Shown: piece by piece, positions 52,866 to 60,193 of the stretch | Position numbering within the stretch: the first letter of the stretch is position 1 | How the letters are laid out: every line of letters starts with the position of its first letter | Source of the DNA: Pseudoduganella violaceinigra DSM 15887 | GTDB lineage: Bacteria; Pseudomonadota; Gammaproteobacteria; Burkholderiales; Burkholderiaceae_D | NCBI RefSeq assembly: GCF_000425385.1 | Contig: NZ_AUDI01000004.1 | Span: 248,001-312,000, forward strand | Direction: 5' to 3' | Length of the DNA: 64,000 nt | The notes under the pieces: generated by a model | The model's database searches: none | The model's input: the letters and a program-made list of their open reading frames with translations, nothing else | What the model was told of the DNA's origin: nothing | Program-made: the position numbers and the translations under genes

Positions 52866-53438
52866 TTATTTACAGCTGGTTTCGACGCTGTCGGCGGAAA
52901 CCCGTACCGCGACCCCTTGCACCATATCGACTTTGGACTGGACTTGCGCGTCGACGCTGGAGGCCATCATTTCCCAGGTACTGTCGGCGCACATCGAGTT
53001 GCCTTTCTGCCCCTGGCCGCCGACGATGCCAAAGTCCTGAGTGGCGCCCAGGCTGCAGCCCTGGTCTTCCGTATTGCCCAGGTCCAGTTCACTGGTCTTG
53101 ATGCTGCGCGCCTTGACGCAAGACGGTTTGGCCAGCGTGGTGACGATATCGCTCTTGCCATCGCCGTTGACATCGCTGCAGCGCACATTGCTGTTCTTGC
53201 AGGGATTGGCCAGGGAGTCTTCCGGGGTCTGGAAGAAGCGCGTGCTCGACATCGCTTCATCGAGCACGCGCCGACTGGCGGCCACGCCTTCGTCGCGGTT
53301 CTGCATATTGTTGACGACCTGGATGCTCGATTTTCCCAGGTTGAAGGTGGACATGGCGAGCATGGTGGTCAGCACCAGCATGATCAGTGCCATGAACAGG
53401 GTCATACCGCGCTGGCGATGGAGTGCAGGGGATTTCAT
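52866..53438 (-). CDS. pilX: Minor pilin PilX
   Basis: 190 residues from ATG 53438, which overlaps the pilW stop (TGATG). Short basic leader followed by a hydrophobic helix (GMTLFMALIMLVLTTMLAMS), the form typical of PilX, then RDEGVAASRRVLDEAMSSTR; several Cys in the C-terminal half (NPCKNSNVRCSD, CSLGATQ). The prepilin peptidase Gly and the missing Glu5 (Thr/Leu/Phe instead) fit PilX-like minor pilins. Confidence 0.9.
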   Translation of the reverse strand: MKSPALHRQRGMTLFMALIMLVLTTMLAMSTFNLGKSSIQVVNNMQNRDEGVAASRRVLDEAMSSTRFFQTPEDSLANPCKNSNVRCSDVNGDGKSDIVTTLAKPSCVKARSIKTSELDLGNTEDQGCSLGATQDFGIVGGQGQKGNSMCADSTWEMMASSVDAQVQSKVDMVQGVAVRVSADSVETSCK

Positions 53439-54505
53439 CAGGATTTCCTTCCAGCCACGTTTGGCAGACCGATCAATGAAGTAAACACATGGCGCTTGAA
53501 TTTGTCGTTGGTGGGGCCATACACATTGGGCTTGCCCTTGCTGTCCAGGCCAAGCGTGTAGCTCTTGGCGTCGATCTGGCCGACCGACGGGGTCAGGGTG
53601 CGCGCCAGCAGGTACAGCTTGAGCGACACCACATTGCTCCAGTTGGTGACGGCGCAATCGGCCTTGTGGCAGTTGGCGGCGCTGTCGGTATCGGAGGTGT
53701 AAATGTCGGCCACGCCGTCGGCATTGCTGTCGATGCCATATTCAATCTGCATGTTCTCGATACCCTCGGACAATGGCACGACCTGGACCGAGAGGACGCC
53801 GCCGTTGCTGACGACTTCCGCGCGCTTGAGCGTCGGAATGCCGTCGCCGGCCATGCTGTTGTTGGCGATGAAATAGATATGCGTCAGCAGGCGGCGCAGG
53901 TCGGCGGGGGTGCCGCTGCCTGGCGTGCTGTTGCAGTCTTTCTTGTGCAGGGTGAAGCCGCTGTCGATGGCGGCCACCTGGAATTGATTGAGCGGGTCGC
54001 TGGACCCCAGTTCGGCATCATTGTTGCAGGTCGACGCCTGGAAAAAAGGCCCGCCGGCGCTGGCGGCATCGCAATCGGCGGCGCCCACCACGCAAGTGTC
54101 GGTGTGCCGTACCACCACGATATCGGTGTTGGCCTTGAGGTCGGGCAGGCAGGTGATGGTGGTGCTGTTGTCGTAGCCCTGGACGGGCAGGGCGATGCCG
54201 CTGCGCAGGTCGGCCAGGTTGGTCGAGCAGGGGTCGGGGGCGGCAGCCGGCAGCGCCAACTGGGCCGGGTCGAATTCGGCGAAAAAGCCGGCGTTGCGCA
54301 AGTCGCCCGTCATCAGTTGCATGGCATAGCGTCCGTTCTCCACCTGGCGGTTGGCGCGTTCGACTTCCGATTGCGCATTGCTATTGCTGAAGAATAGGCT
54401 GGTGAGCCCGGCTAGCAGCATCAGGCCGATGGCAATCGACACCATCAGTTCAACCAGGGTAAAGCCGTGCTGGCGGCGGTCACGGTGCATGTGCAGGCTC
54501 CTCAT
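53438..54505 (-). CDS. pilW: Minor pilin PilW
   Basis: 355 residues, start ATG 54505 in an ATGA overlap with pilV (ATG 54490 is an alternative). Class III signal HGFTLVELMVSIAIGLMLLA with Gly-1, Phe+1, Glu+5. A long variable C-terminal domain (about 60-355) with paired Cys (DPCSTNLADL, TCLPDLKANTDIVVVRHTDT, CNNDAELGSSD). PilW is one of the minor pilins which form the tip complex with PilV, PilX and PilY1. Confidence 0.92.
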   Translation of the reverse strand: MRSLHMHRDRRQHGFTLVELMVSIAIGLMLLAGLTSLFFSNSNAQSEVERANRQVENGRYAMQLMTGDLRNAGFFAEFDPAQLALPAAAPDPCSTNLADLRSGIALPVQGYDNSTTITCLPDLKANTDIVVVRHTDTCVVGAADCDAASAGGPFFQASTCNNDAELGSSDPLNQFQVAAIDSGFTLHKKDCNSTPGSGTPADLRRLLTHIYFIANNSMAGDGIPTLKRAEVVSNGGVLSVQVVPLSEGIENMQIEYGIDSNADGVADIYTSDTDSAANCHKADCAVTNWSNVVSLKLYLLARTLTPSVGQIDAKSYTLGLDSKGKPNVYGPTNDKFKRHVFTSLIGLPNVAGRKS

Positions 54506-55077
54506 TTGCAGGCCAGTTGAGGAATCATGACCTGGGCGGCGATCAGGCGGCGGTAGGTCTCGGTGCCGAACTTGTCCTTGCCGCAGTCCAGGTTGGGGGC
54601 CTGGGTCGGGTGCAGGCCTTGCCAGGCGACGGCCACCTGGTAAATGCCGGGGACGCATTTGCCGTCCGCCGGGTCGGGCGCCTGGAGCTGCGTGATACAG
54701 CCGCGCGCACCGATCATGGCGCCGACCTTGGCGTTGCCGTGATCCGTCTCGGCCGCGCCCTTCAGCGCGTTGCTCCAGTCGCACAGGTCGCGTGCCGCAC
54801 CCACGGCGACCGTGCTGCAATCGCCGGGCTGGGTGTCGCCGGTGCCGATGCCGTCGGCCACGTAGGCGGCGCTGTTGGCGGGATTGCCTTGCAGGCGGGC
54901 GCTCATATCGTCCAGCAGGATGACGGCCTGGGCGCGCTGGTAGGATTCGACCGAACCAACGCTGGCCTTGGACTGGAAAATCGCGATGCCCAGCAGGCCG
55001 AACGCCAGGATCACCAGGGTCACCAGGATTTCAATCATCGAGATGCCGTGTTGGCGATGCATGAGAGGCCTCAGCAT
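54502..55077 (-). CDS. pilV: Minor pilin PilV
   Basis: 191 residues. Prepilin motif HGISMIEILVTLVILAFGLL (Glu+5 present), followed by the PilV segment GIAIFQSKASVGSVESYQRA and DMSARLQGNPANSAAYV. C-terminal domain with two Cys pairs (CSTVAVGAARDLCDW). Overlaps fimT by 7 bp and pilW by 4 bp. Confidence 0.93.
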   Translation of the reverse strand: MLRPLMHRQHGISMIEILVTLVILAFGLLGIAIFQSKASVGSVESYQRAQAVILLDDMSARLQGNPANSAAYVADGIGTGDTQPGDCSTVAVGAARDLCDWSNALKGAAETDHGNAKVGAMIGARGCITQLQAPDPADGKCVPGIYQVAVAWQGLHPTQAPNLDCGKDKFGTETYRRLIAAQVMIPQLACK

Positions 55078-55520
55078 GATTTGGCTTGCACGTTGGGACG
55101 CCCGCCCAGGTCGACGGTGATGCAGCGGGGCTTGCCGTTGGTGGCCGAGACATTGAACTGCAGGTTGCCCGCGCCCTTGACGCGCCCGGCCGGAGTGAAG
55201 GTGACGCCGCCGTTTGGACCGGTGACCTTCACGCTGGAACGCGTGCTGAAACTGGCCAGGACCGGCTCGCCGGTATTCGGACTCAGAATGGCCCAGCCCG
55301 TTTCCCAGCTGGTGGAGGGCGTCATCTTGACATCGGCATTGCGTTTGATGGCCTCGCTGCGCGCACGCAGCAGGCTGCTGAACAAATCATTGGTGGTGGA
55401 CTTGATGCGCTGGTTGGTGATGAAATCCTGCATGGCCGGTACGCCGACGCTGGCCAGGATCAGGATGATGCCCACCGTCACCATCATTTCGATCAGGGTA
55501 AAGCCGGACTGGCGCTCCAT
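55071..55520 (-). CDS. fimT: FimT/GspH-family minor pilin
   Basis: 149 residues from ATG 55520 (ribosome site GGTGACGCC, weak). Prepilin motif SGFTLIEMMVTVGIILILAS, GspH-like region FITNQRIKSTTNDLFSSLLR, SEAIKRNADVKM, and CITVDLGGRPNVQAKSC at the end. 4 bp after pilE. In other bacteria FimT binds DNA for natural transformation; the basic C-terminal residues are compatible. Confidence 0.9.
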   Translation of the reverse strand: MERQSGFTLIEMMVTVGIILILASVGVPAMQDFITNQRIKSTTNDLFSSLLRARSEAIKRNADVKMTPSTSWETGWAILSPNTGEPVLASFSTRSSVKVTGPNGGVTFTPAGRVKGAGNLQFNVSATNGKPRCITVDLGGRPNVQAKSC

Positions 55521-55524
55521 GGCG

Positions 55525-55917
55525 TCACCATTTATCTGCCGGCAACTTGCCGCCAGCCTGGTCGATACTGAGGTTGCCATCGCTGACCTGCTTGCTGCCG
55601 GCTACGGGCGTGGCGGTGATTTTGAAGGTGGGCGGCGGGCCATCGCTGGTGTCGATGGTAACGGTATAGAAGCGGGAAACCGCAGGCGGGGTGGGGATAT
55701 TCAGGTCGCTGAGCGTGTTCTTGTAGACGCGCGCATCGGCCAGGAATTGCTGCTCGCGCTGGGCCAGCTCCAGCAAGTACTCTTGCGCGGCTGCCCGGTT
55801 GCCGCGAAGGACGTAGCGGCTGTAAGAGGGAAGGGCGATCGCAAGCAGCAGGCCAACGATTGCAACTGTGGCCATGACCTCGATCAGCGTAAATCCTCGG
55901 TGGCTGGGTAACTTCAT
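55525..55917 (-). CDS. pilE: PilE-type minor pilin
   Basis: 130 residues from ATG 55917 (upstream ATG 55956 overlaps the -10 box and is excluded). Prepilin motif HRGFTLIEVMATVAIVGLLL with Gly-1, Glu+5, followed by LPSYSRYVLRGNRAAAQEYL, LELAQREQQFLADARVY typical of the PilE family downstream of pilY1. First gene of the minor-pilin operon. Confidence 0.92.
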   Translation of the reverse strand: MKLPSHRGFTLIEVMATVAIVGLLLAIALPSYSRYVLRGNRAAAQEYLLELAQREQQFLADARVYKNTLSDLNIPTPPAVSRFYTVTIDTSDGPPPTFKITATPVAGSKQVSDGNLSIDQAGGKLPADKW

Positions 55918-55954
55918 GCCTGGCTTCCGAATAATTATGCGAATTAGTGAGTTC

Positions 55955-55983
55955 ATTCTAGTTTCCATGTTTCCATGTGTCAA
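55955..55983 (-). promoter_or_regulatory. Sigma-70 promoter of the minor-pilin operon
   Basis: On the minus strand TTGACA (55983-55978) and TAGAAT (55960-55955) are separated by 17 bp, close to consensus. Transcription would start near 55948, about 30 bases before the pilE ATG. Confidence 0.8.
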
Positions 55984-56027
55984 CTTTTGGTCAATGACTC
56001 CTCGTTACAATCAAACCACAAAAGAAG

Positions 56028-56059
56028 ACGGGCCGCATGCAGAATTGCGTGCGGCCCGT
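56028..56059 (-). terminator. Rho-independent terminator of dctA
   Basis: Perfect 10-bp arms acgggccgca (56028-56037) and tgcggcccgt (56050-56059), 12-base loop, followed on the minus strand by cttctttt. It separates dctA from the downstream pilE promoter. Confidence 0.88.
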
Positions 56060-56087
56060 GGCGGATGTTGCTGAATTGCAGGAGTAC

Positions 56088-57398
56088 TTATTCGCTAGTA
56101 GCGGCCAGCGGTTCCTGTGCCGCCGGCTGGACTGGCGCCGAGTCGGGGTGGGCCAGTTCGCGCTGCAAGGTTGCCGAGTCGAGTTCGCCTTCCCACTTCG
56201 CCACCACCAGGGCGGCGACGCCGTTGCCGATAAAGTTGGTGAGGGCGCGGCATTCGCTCATGAAGCGGTCGATGCCAAGGATCAGGGCCATGCCGGCCAC
56301 CGGAATACTTGGTACCACGGCCAGGGTCGCGGCCAGGGTGATGAAACCGGCGCCGGTGATGCCGGACGCGCCTTTCGACGTCAGCATCGCCACGCCGAGA
56401 ATGGTCAGCTGCTGCATCAGGGTCAGGTCGGTGTTGGTGGCCTGAGCCACGAACAGGGCCGCCATGGTCATGTAGATATTGGTGCCGTCCAGGTTGAAGG
56501 AGTAGCCGGTCGGGATGACCAGGCCGACCACCGGCTTGGAGGCGCCGAGTTTTTCCAGCTTACGCATCAGGGAAGGCAGGGCGCTCTCCGACGAGGAGGT
56601 GCCCAGCACGATCAGCAGTTCTTCCTTGATGTAGGAAATGAAGCGGAAGATCGAGAAGCCGGTGTACTTGGCGATCAGGCCCAGCACGATGATCACGAAC
56701 AGGCCGCAGGTCAGGTAGAACGAACCCATCAGCTTGGCCAGCGGCAGCAGCGAGGCGATACCGTACTTGCCGATAGTAAAGGCCATGGCGCCGAAAGCAC
56801 CAATCGGGGCGGCCTTCATGATGATGTTGACCATGCCGAAGAAGGCGTGCGAGACCTCGTCGATCAGCTTGTGCACAGGGCGGCCGCGTTCACCCAGCAG
56901 CGACAGGGCGAAGCCGAACAGCACAGCCACCAGCAGCACCTGCAGGATGTCGCCCTTGGCGAAGGCATCGAACACGGTGGTCGGGATGATGTTGAGCAGG
57001 AAGTCGACCGTGGTCAGCGACTTGGTCTTGTCCGTGTACTGGGCCAGGGCCTTGGTGTCCAGGGTGTGCGGGTCGGCGTTGAAGCCGGCGCCGGGCTGGA
57101 TGAAGTTGGCCACGCACAGGCCAATGATCAAGGCGAAGGTGGACACGATCTCGAAGTAGAGCAGGGCCTTGCCGCCGACGCGGCCGATCTTCTTGACGTC
57201 CTGCATGCCGGCGATGCCGCTGACCACGGTGCAGAAGATGACTGGGGCGATGATCATCTTGATCAGCTTGATGAAACCGTCGCCAAGCGGTTTCATGGCC
57301 ACGGCGTCAGTCGGCAGGTAAATGCCGAGCAGTACGCCGCAGAAAATGGCGAACAGTACTTGTACGTACAGTATCTTGTAGAAGGGCTTCTTTTCCAT
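56088..57398 (-). CDS. dctA: C4-dicarboxylate:cation symporter DctA
   Basis: Inner-membrane uptake of succinate, fumarate, malate. 436 residues from ATG 57398. Family marks: [40 protein letters not shown] (serine-rich hairpin), [20 protein letters not shown], and [40 protein letters not shown]. The open frame extends upstream to 57503 without a sensible start. A palindrome at 57474-57493 lies in the divergent promoter region; no dctBD-type regulator is adjacent. Confidence 0.95.
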   Translation of the reverse strand: MEKKPFYKILYVQVLFAIFCGVLLGIYLPTDAVAMKPLGDGFIKLIKMIIAPVIFCTVVSGIAGMQDVKKIGRVGGKALLYFEIVSTFALIIGLCVANFIQPGAGFNADPHTLDTKALAQYTDKTKSLTTVDFLLNIIPTTVFDAFAKGDILQVLLVAVLFGFALSLLGERGRPVHKLIDEVSHAFFGMVNIIMKAAPIGAFGAMAFTIGKYGIASLLPLAKLMGSFYLTCGLFVIIVLGLIAKYTGFSIFRFISYIKEELLIVLGTSSSESALPSLMRKLEKLGASKPVVGLVIPTGYSFNLDGTNIYMTMAALFVAQATNTDLTLMQQLTILGVAMLTSKGASGITGAGFITLAATLAVVPSIPVAGMALILGIDRFMSECRALTNFIGNGVAALVVAKWEGELDSATLQRELAHPDSAPVQPAAQEPLAATSE

Positions 57399-57473
57399 GG
57401 TGAGTTGCCTCAGTAGTCTCCGAATATTCTCATCATGACAAATCAGTTGCAATGACGCTATTGTGTGTATCCC

Positions 57474-57493
57474 TATTGTGGAAAACCACAATA
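57474..57493. promoter_or_regulatory. Operator-like palindrome between dctA and the carbonic anhydrase gene
   Basis: Perfect 8-bp arms tattgtgg and ccacaata with an aaaa spacer, about 75 bp before the dctA ATG and 36 bp before the divergent gene. Nearby gttgtgcaac (57495-57504) is a second palindrome. Likely binding site of an unknown regulator. Confidence 0.5.
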
Positions 57494-57516
57494 CGTTGTG
57501 CAACAGTACATTGCAA

Positions 57517-57522
57517 TATAAT
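57517..57522 (+). promoter_or_regulatory. -10 box placing the transcription start at the ATG
   Basis: Consensus TATAAT ends 6 bp before the ATG at 57529, and no ribosome site is present in between or upstream. A weak ttgtgc lies 15 bp before it. The spacing implies a leaderless mRNA. Confidence 0.5.
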
Positions 57523-57528
57523 TAATGC

Positions 57529-58065
57529 ATGTCATTGCAAGCCTACCTTGAAACCTTCCCCAGCCTGGCCGAAGGCGTTTATGCCCACCCCTCGGCGCAG
57601 ATCATCGGCGACGTCAGCGTCGGCCGCGATTCCTCCATCTGGTGCAATGCCGTGCTGCGCGGCGATGTCAACCGCATTACGATCGGCGAGAAAAGCAATG
57701 TGCAGGATTTCGCCATGTGCCATGTTTCGCACAAGTCGGCGGCCAAGCCGGAGGGCGCGCCGTTGACGATCGGGAACTACGTCACGATCGCCCACTCGGT
57801 GCTGCTGCATGGCTGCACCATCGGCGACGAATGCCTGGTCGGCATGGGGGCGATCGTCATGGATGACGTGATTATCGAGAAGCACGTCATGGTGGGCGCC
57901 GGCAGCCTGGTGGCGCCGGGCAAGGTGCTGAAGAGCGGGGGCTTGTATGTCGGCCGGCCCGCGGTGCGCGTGCGCGAGCTGACCGAAGGGGAGATTGCGC
58001 ACTTCAGGTACTCGGCCGAGCACTACGTGCGCGTCAAGAACAACTATCTGGCGCAAACGCCTTAA
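57529..58065 (+). CDS. Gamma-carbonic anhydrase family protein
   Basis: 178-residue left-handed beta-helix protein made of hexapeptide repeats (AQIIGDVSVGRDSSIWCNAV, RITIGEKSNVQDFAMCHVSH, LTIGNYVTIAHSVLLHGCTI, VGMGAIVMDDVIIEKHVMVG). Three His in CHVSHK and AHSVLLHG fit the zinc site of the YrdA/CaiE/Cam family. Activity as carbonic anhydrase is not certain for this subgroup. 6 bp from the convergent bdhA. Confidence 0.9.
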   Translation: MSLQAYLETFPSLAEGVYAHPSAQIIGDVSVGRDSSIWCNAVLRGDVNRITIGEKSNVQDFAMCHVSHKSAAKPEGAPLTIGNYVTIAHSVLLHGCTIGDECLVGMGAIVMDDVIIEKHVMVGAGSLVAPGKVLKSGGLYVGRPAVRVRELTEGEIAHFRYSAEHYVRVKNNYLAQTP

Positions 58066-58071
58066 GACTTT

Positions 58072-58866
58072 CTACTGGGCGACCCAGCCGCCGTCCATAT
58101 TCCAGGCCACGCCGCGCATCTGGCGCGCCGCGTCGGAGCACAGGAATACCGCCATCGCACCCAGCTCTTCCGGCGTGACGAACTCGCCGGACGGCTGTTT
58201 TTCCGCCAGCAGGGCGGCTTTGGCCGCTTCGTTCGACAAGCCTTCCTTTGCGGCGCGCGCGTCGACCTGCTTCTGCACCAGCGGGGTCAGGACCCATCCC
58301 GGGCAGATCGCATTGCAGGTGATGCCGCTCCTGGCCGTCTCCAGCGCCGTCGCCTTGGTAAAACCGACCAGACCGTGCTTGGCCGCCACATAGGCCGATT
58401 TGCCGGCCGACGCCACCAGTCCATGCACCGAAGCGAGATTGATGATGCGGCCCCAGTCGCGCGCCTTCATATGCGGCAGCGCCAGGCGGGTGGTGTGGAA
58501 GGCCGAGGTCAGGTTGATGGCGATGATGGCGTCCCAGCGCTCGGGCGGAAAATCCTCGACATTGGCCACATGCTGGATGCCGGCGTTATTGACCAGCACG
58601 TCCACCCCGCCAAATTTGCTTGCCGCATAGGCCATCATGGCTTCGATTTCGGCAGGCTTGCTCATGTCCGCACCGTGGTATCCCGCCTGCACCCCGAATT
58701 CGGCGGCCAGCGCTTCCTGCAGCCTGGCGATTTCTCCCGCGTCGCCGAAACCGTTCAAAACGAGATTGGCGCCTTCTGCCGCCAGGCTGCGTGCGATGCC
58801 CAGTCCGATGCCCGACGTCGAGCCGGTAACAAGCGCGGTTTTGCCGCGCAAAGTCGTGCTGACCAT
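58072..58866 (-). CDS. bdhA: 3-hydroxybutyrate dehydrogenase
   Basis: Converts 3-hydroxybutyrate to acetoacetate with NAD in polyhydroxybutyrate use. 264 residues: LVTGSTSGIGLGIARSLAAE, NNAG site (DVLVNNAGIQHVANVEDFPP), catalytic SVHGLVASAGKSAYVAAKHG with Tyr-x3-Lys, and the C-terminus FLCSDAARQMRGVAWNMDGG WVAQ region characteristic of bacterial BdhA. Its product feeds the CoA-transferase encoded at 47-48 kb. Confidence 0.93.
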   Translation of the reverse strand: MVSTTLRGKTALVTGSTSGIGLGIARSLAAEGANLVLNGFGDAGEIARLQEALAAEFGVQAGYHGADMSKPAEIEAMMAYAASKFGGVDVLVNNAGIQHVANVEDFPPERWDAIIAINLTSAFHTTRLALPHMKARDWGRIINLASVHGLVASAGKSAYVAAKHGLVGFTKATALETARSGITCNAICPGWVLTPLVQKQVDARAAKEGLSNEAAKAALLAEKQPSGEFVTPEELGAMAVFLCSDAARQMRGVAWNMDGGWVAQ

Positions 58867-58939
58867 TTGGTCCCCTATAATTAGTTAGCCAATGTAGAAT
58901 GTAGCGCAAAAACCAATAGCATGGGGAGTGAGGAATCGA

Positions 58940-59815
58940 ATGCCAGAAGCCAAAATCAAATCCGTGCAATGTTTCTCCATGTCCGGCCTGCACACCATGG
59001 CGTACAAGGAATGGGGTGAGGAAGACAACCCGAACGTATTGGTTTGCGTGCACGGCGTGACCCGCGTTTCGGACGATTTCGATAATCTCGCGCAGGCACT
59101 GTGCAAGGATTACCGGGTGGTCTGCCCGGATGTGGTGGGGCGCGGCCGCTCGGGCAGCCTGGTCAACCCCCAGCTATACCGCCTGCCCCAGTACGTAAGC
59201 GATATGGTCACGCTGCTGGCGCGGGTGCTGGCCAACGGCGAAACCCTTAGCTGGTTCGGCACGTCGATGGGCGGCCTGATCGGGATCGGTCTCGCTTCAC
59301 TGCCCGACAACCCGGTCAGCAAGCTGGTATTGAACGATATCGGCCCCACATTGGATGCGCTGGCGATCCAGCGCATCGGCGACTACATCGCGCAGGAAGT
59401 GCGCTTCCCGACATTCAAGGCCGGCGCCGAATTCGTGAAGATGGTGTCGACGACTTTCGGCGAACACACGGACGCGGAGTGGCATAAGCTGGCCGCAGAC
59501 GTTCTGCGCCAGGACCGCGACGGCAGCTGGGTGCGCCACTACGATATGGGCCTGGCCCTGCCTTTCCAGTCGGTGACGCCGGAGTCTGCAAAGGCTGACG
59601 AAGCCATGCTATGGGCCGCCTACGATGCGATCCGCTGCCCGACGTTGCTGGTGCGCGGCGCCAATTCGGACTTGCTGTCGCGCGCCACGGCCGACTTGAT
59701 GACGCAGCGCGGGCCGAAGGCCAAGCTGGTCGAAATTCCCGGAGTCGGCCATGCGCCCACCTTCCTGCACCAGGACCAGATCGCGATCGCCAAGGATTTT
59801 TTGTTGAACCACTAA
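58940..59815 (+). CDS. Alpha/beta hydrolase
   Basis: 291 residues from ATG 58940 (GTGAGGA upstream). Oxyanion-hole segment CVHGVTRVSDDFDNLAQAL, nucleophile elbow WFGTSMGGLIGIGLAS (Ser in G-T-S-M-G), acid region LLVRGANSDLLS and catalytic His in IPGVGHAPTFL. No signal peptide, so cytoplasmic. Proximity to bdhA and ridA gives no firm substrate; an esterase or short-chain polyhydroxyalkanoate depolymerase role is possible. Divergent from bdhA. Confidence 0.85.
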   Translation: MPEAKIKSVQCFSMSGLHTMAYKEWGEEDNPNVLVCVHGVTRVSDDFDNLAQALCKDYRVVCPDVVGRGRSGSLVNPQLYRLPQYVSDMVTLLARVLANGETLSWFGTSMGGLIGIGLASLPDNPVSKLVLNDIGPTLDALAIQRIGDYIAQEVRFPTFKAGAEFVKMVSTTFGEHTDAEWHKLAADVLRQDRDGSWVRHYDMGLALPFQSVTPESAKADEAMLWAAYDAIRCPTLLVRGANSDLLSRATADLMTQRGPKAKLVEIPGVGHAPTFLHQDQIAIAKDFLLNH

Positions 59816-59825
59816 GAAGGTAATA

Positions 59826-60173
59826 ATGGAAATCAATCGTTTTCACGTAGGGAAGCGCCTGTCCGAAATGGCGGTGCACAATGGCACCATCTATCTGGCC
59901 GGCATGGTGCCGGAAACCGGTGGCGACATCCAGGCCCAGACCGCCGATGTGCTGGCGCAGATCGACCGCCTGCTGGCCGAGGCGGGCAGCGACAAGTCGC
60001 GTATCCTGATGGCGCAGATCTACATCACCGACCTGGCCAACTTCGCCGGCATGAATGAAGTGTGGGATGCCTGGGTTGTCGAAGGCCACACCCCACCGCG
60101 CGCTACCGTAGTGGCGCAACTCGCCCGTCCCGAATGGATGCTGGAAATCGTGGTGACGGCCGCACAAAAATAA
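59826..60173 (+). CDS. RidA/YjgF-family deaminase-like protein
   Basis: 115 residues, usual size. Family marks: NGTIYLAGMVPETGGDIQAQ, DKSRILMAQIYITDLANFAG, and the conserved Arg in TPPRATVVAQLARPEWMLEI, which binds the imine/enamine carboxylate. RidA proteins remove reactive enamines produced by PLP enzymes; this belongs to a diverged subgroup. 10 bp after the hydrolase and 20 bp before relA, so possibly one transcript. Confidence 0.9.
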   Translation: MEINRFHVGKRLSEMAVHNGTIYLAGMVPETGGDIQAQTADVLAQIDRLLAEAGSDKSRILMAQIYITDLANFAGMNEVWDAWVVEGHTPPRATVVAQLARPEWMLEIVVTAAQK

Positions 60174-60193
60174 GCTGCATGAGGTAAGAAGTA

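Noticed and set aside
55918..55983. Longer PilE starting at 55956 or 55983
   Set aside because: These starts fall within the promoter boxes; ATG 55917 gives a normal short prepilin leader.
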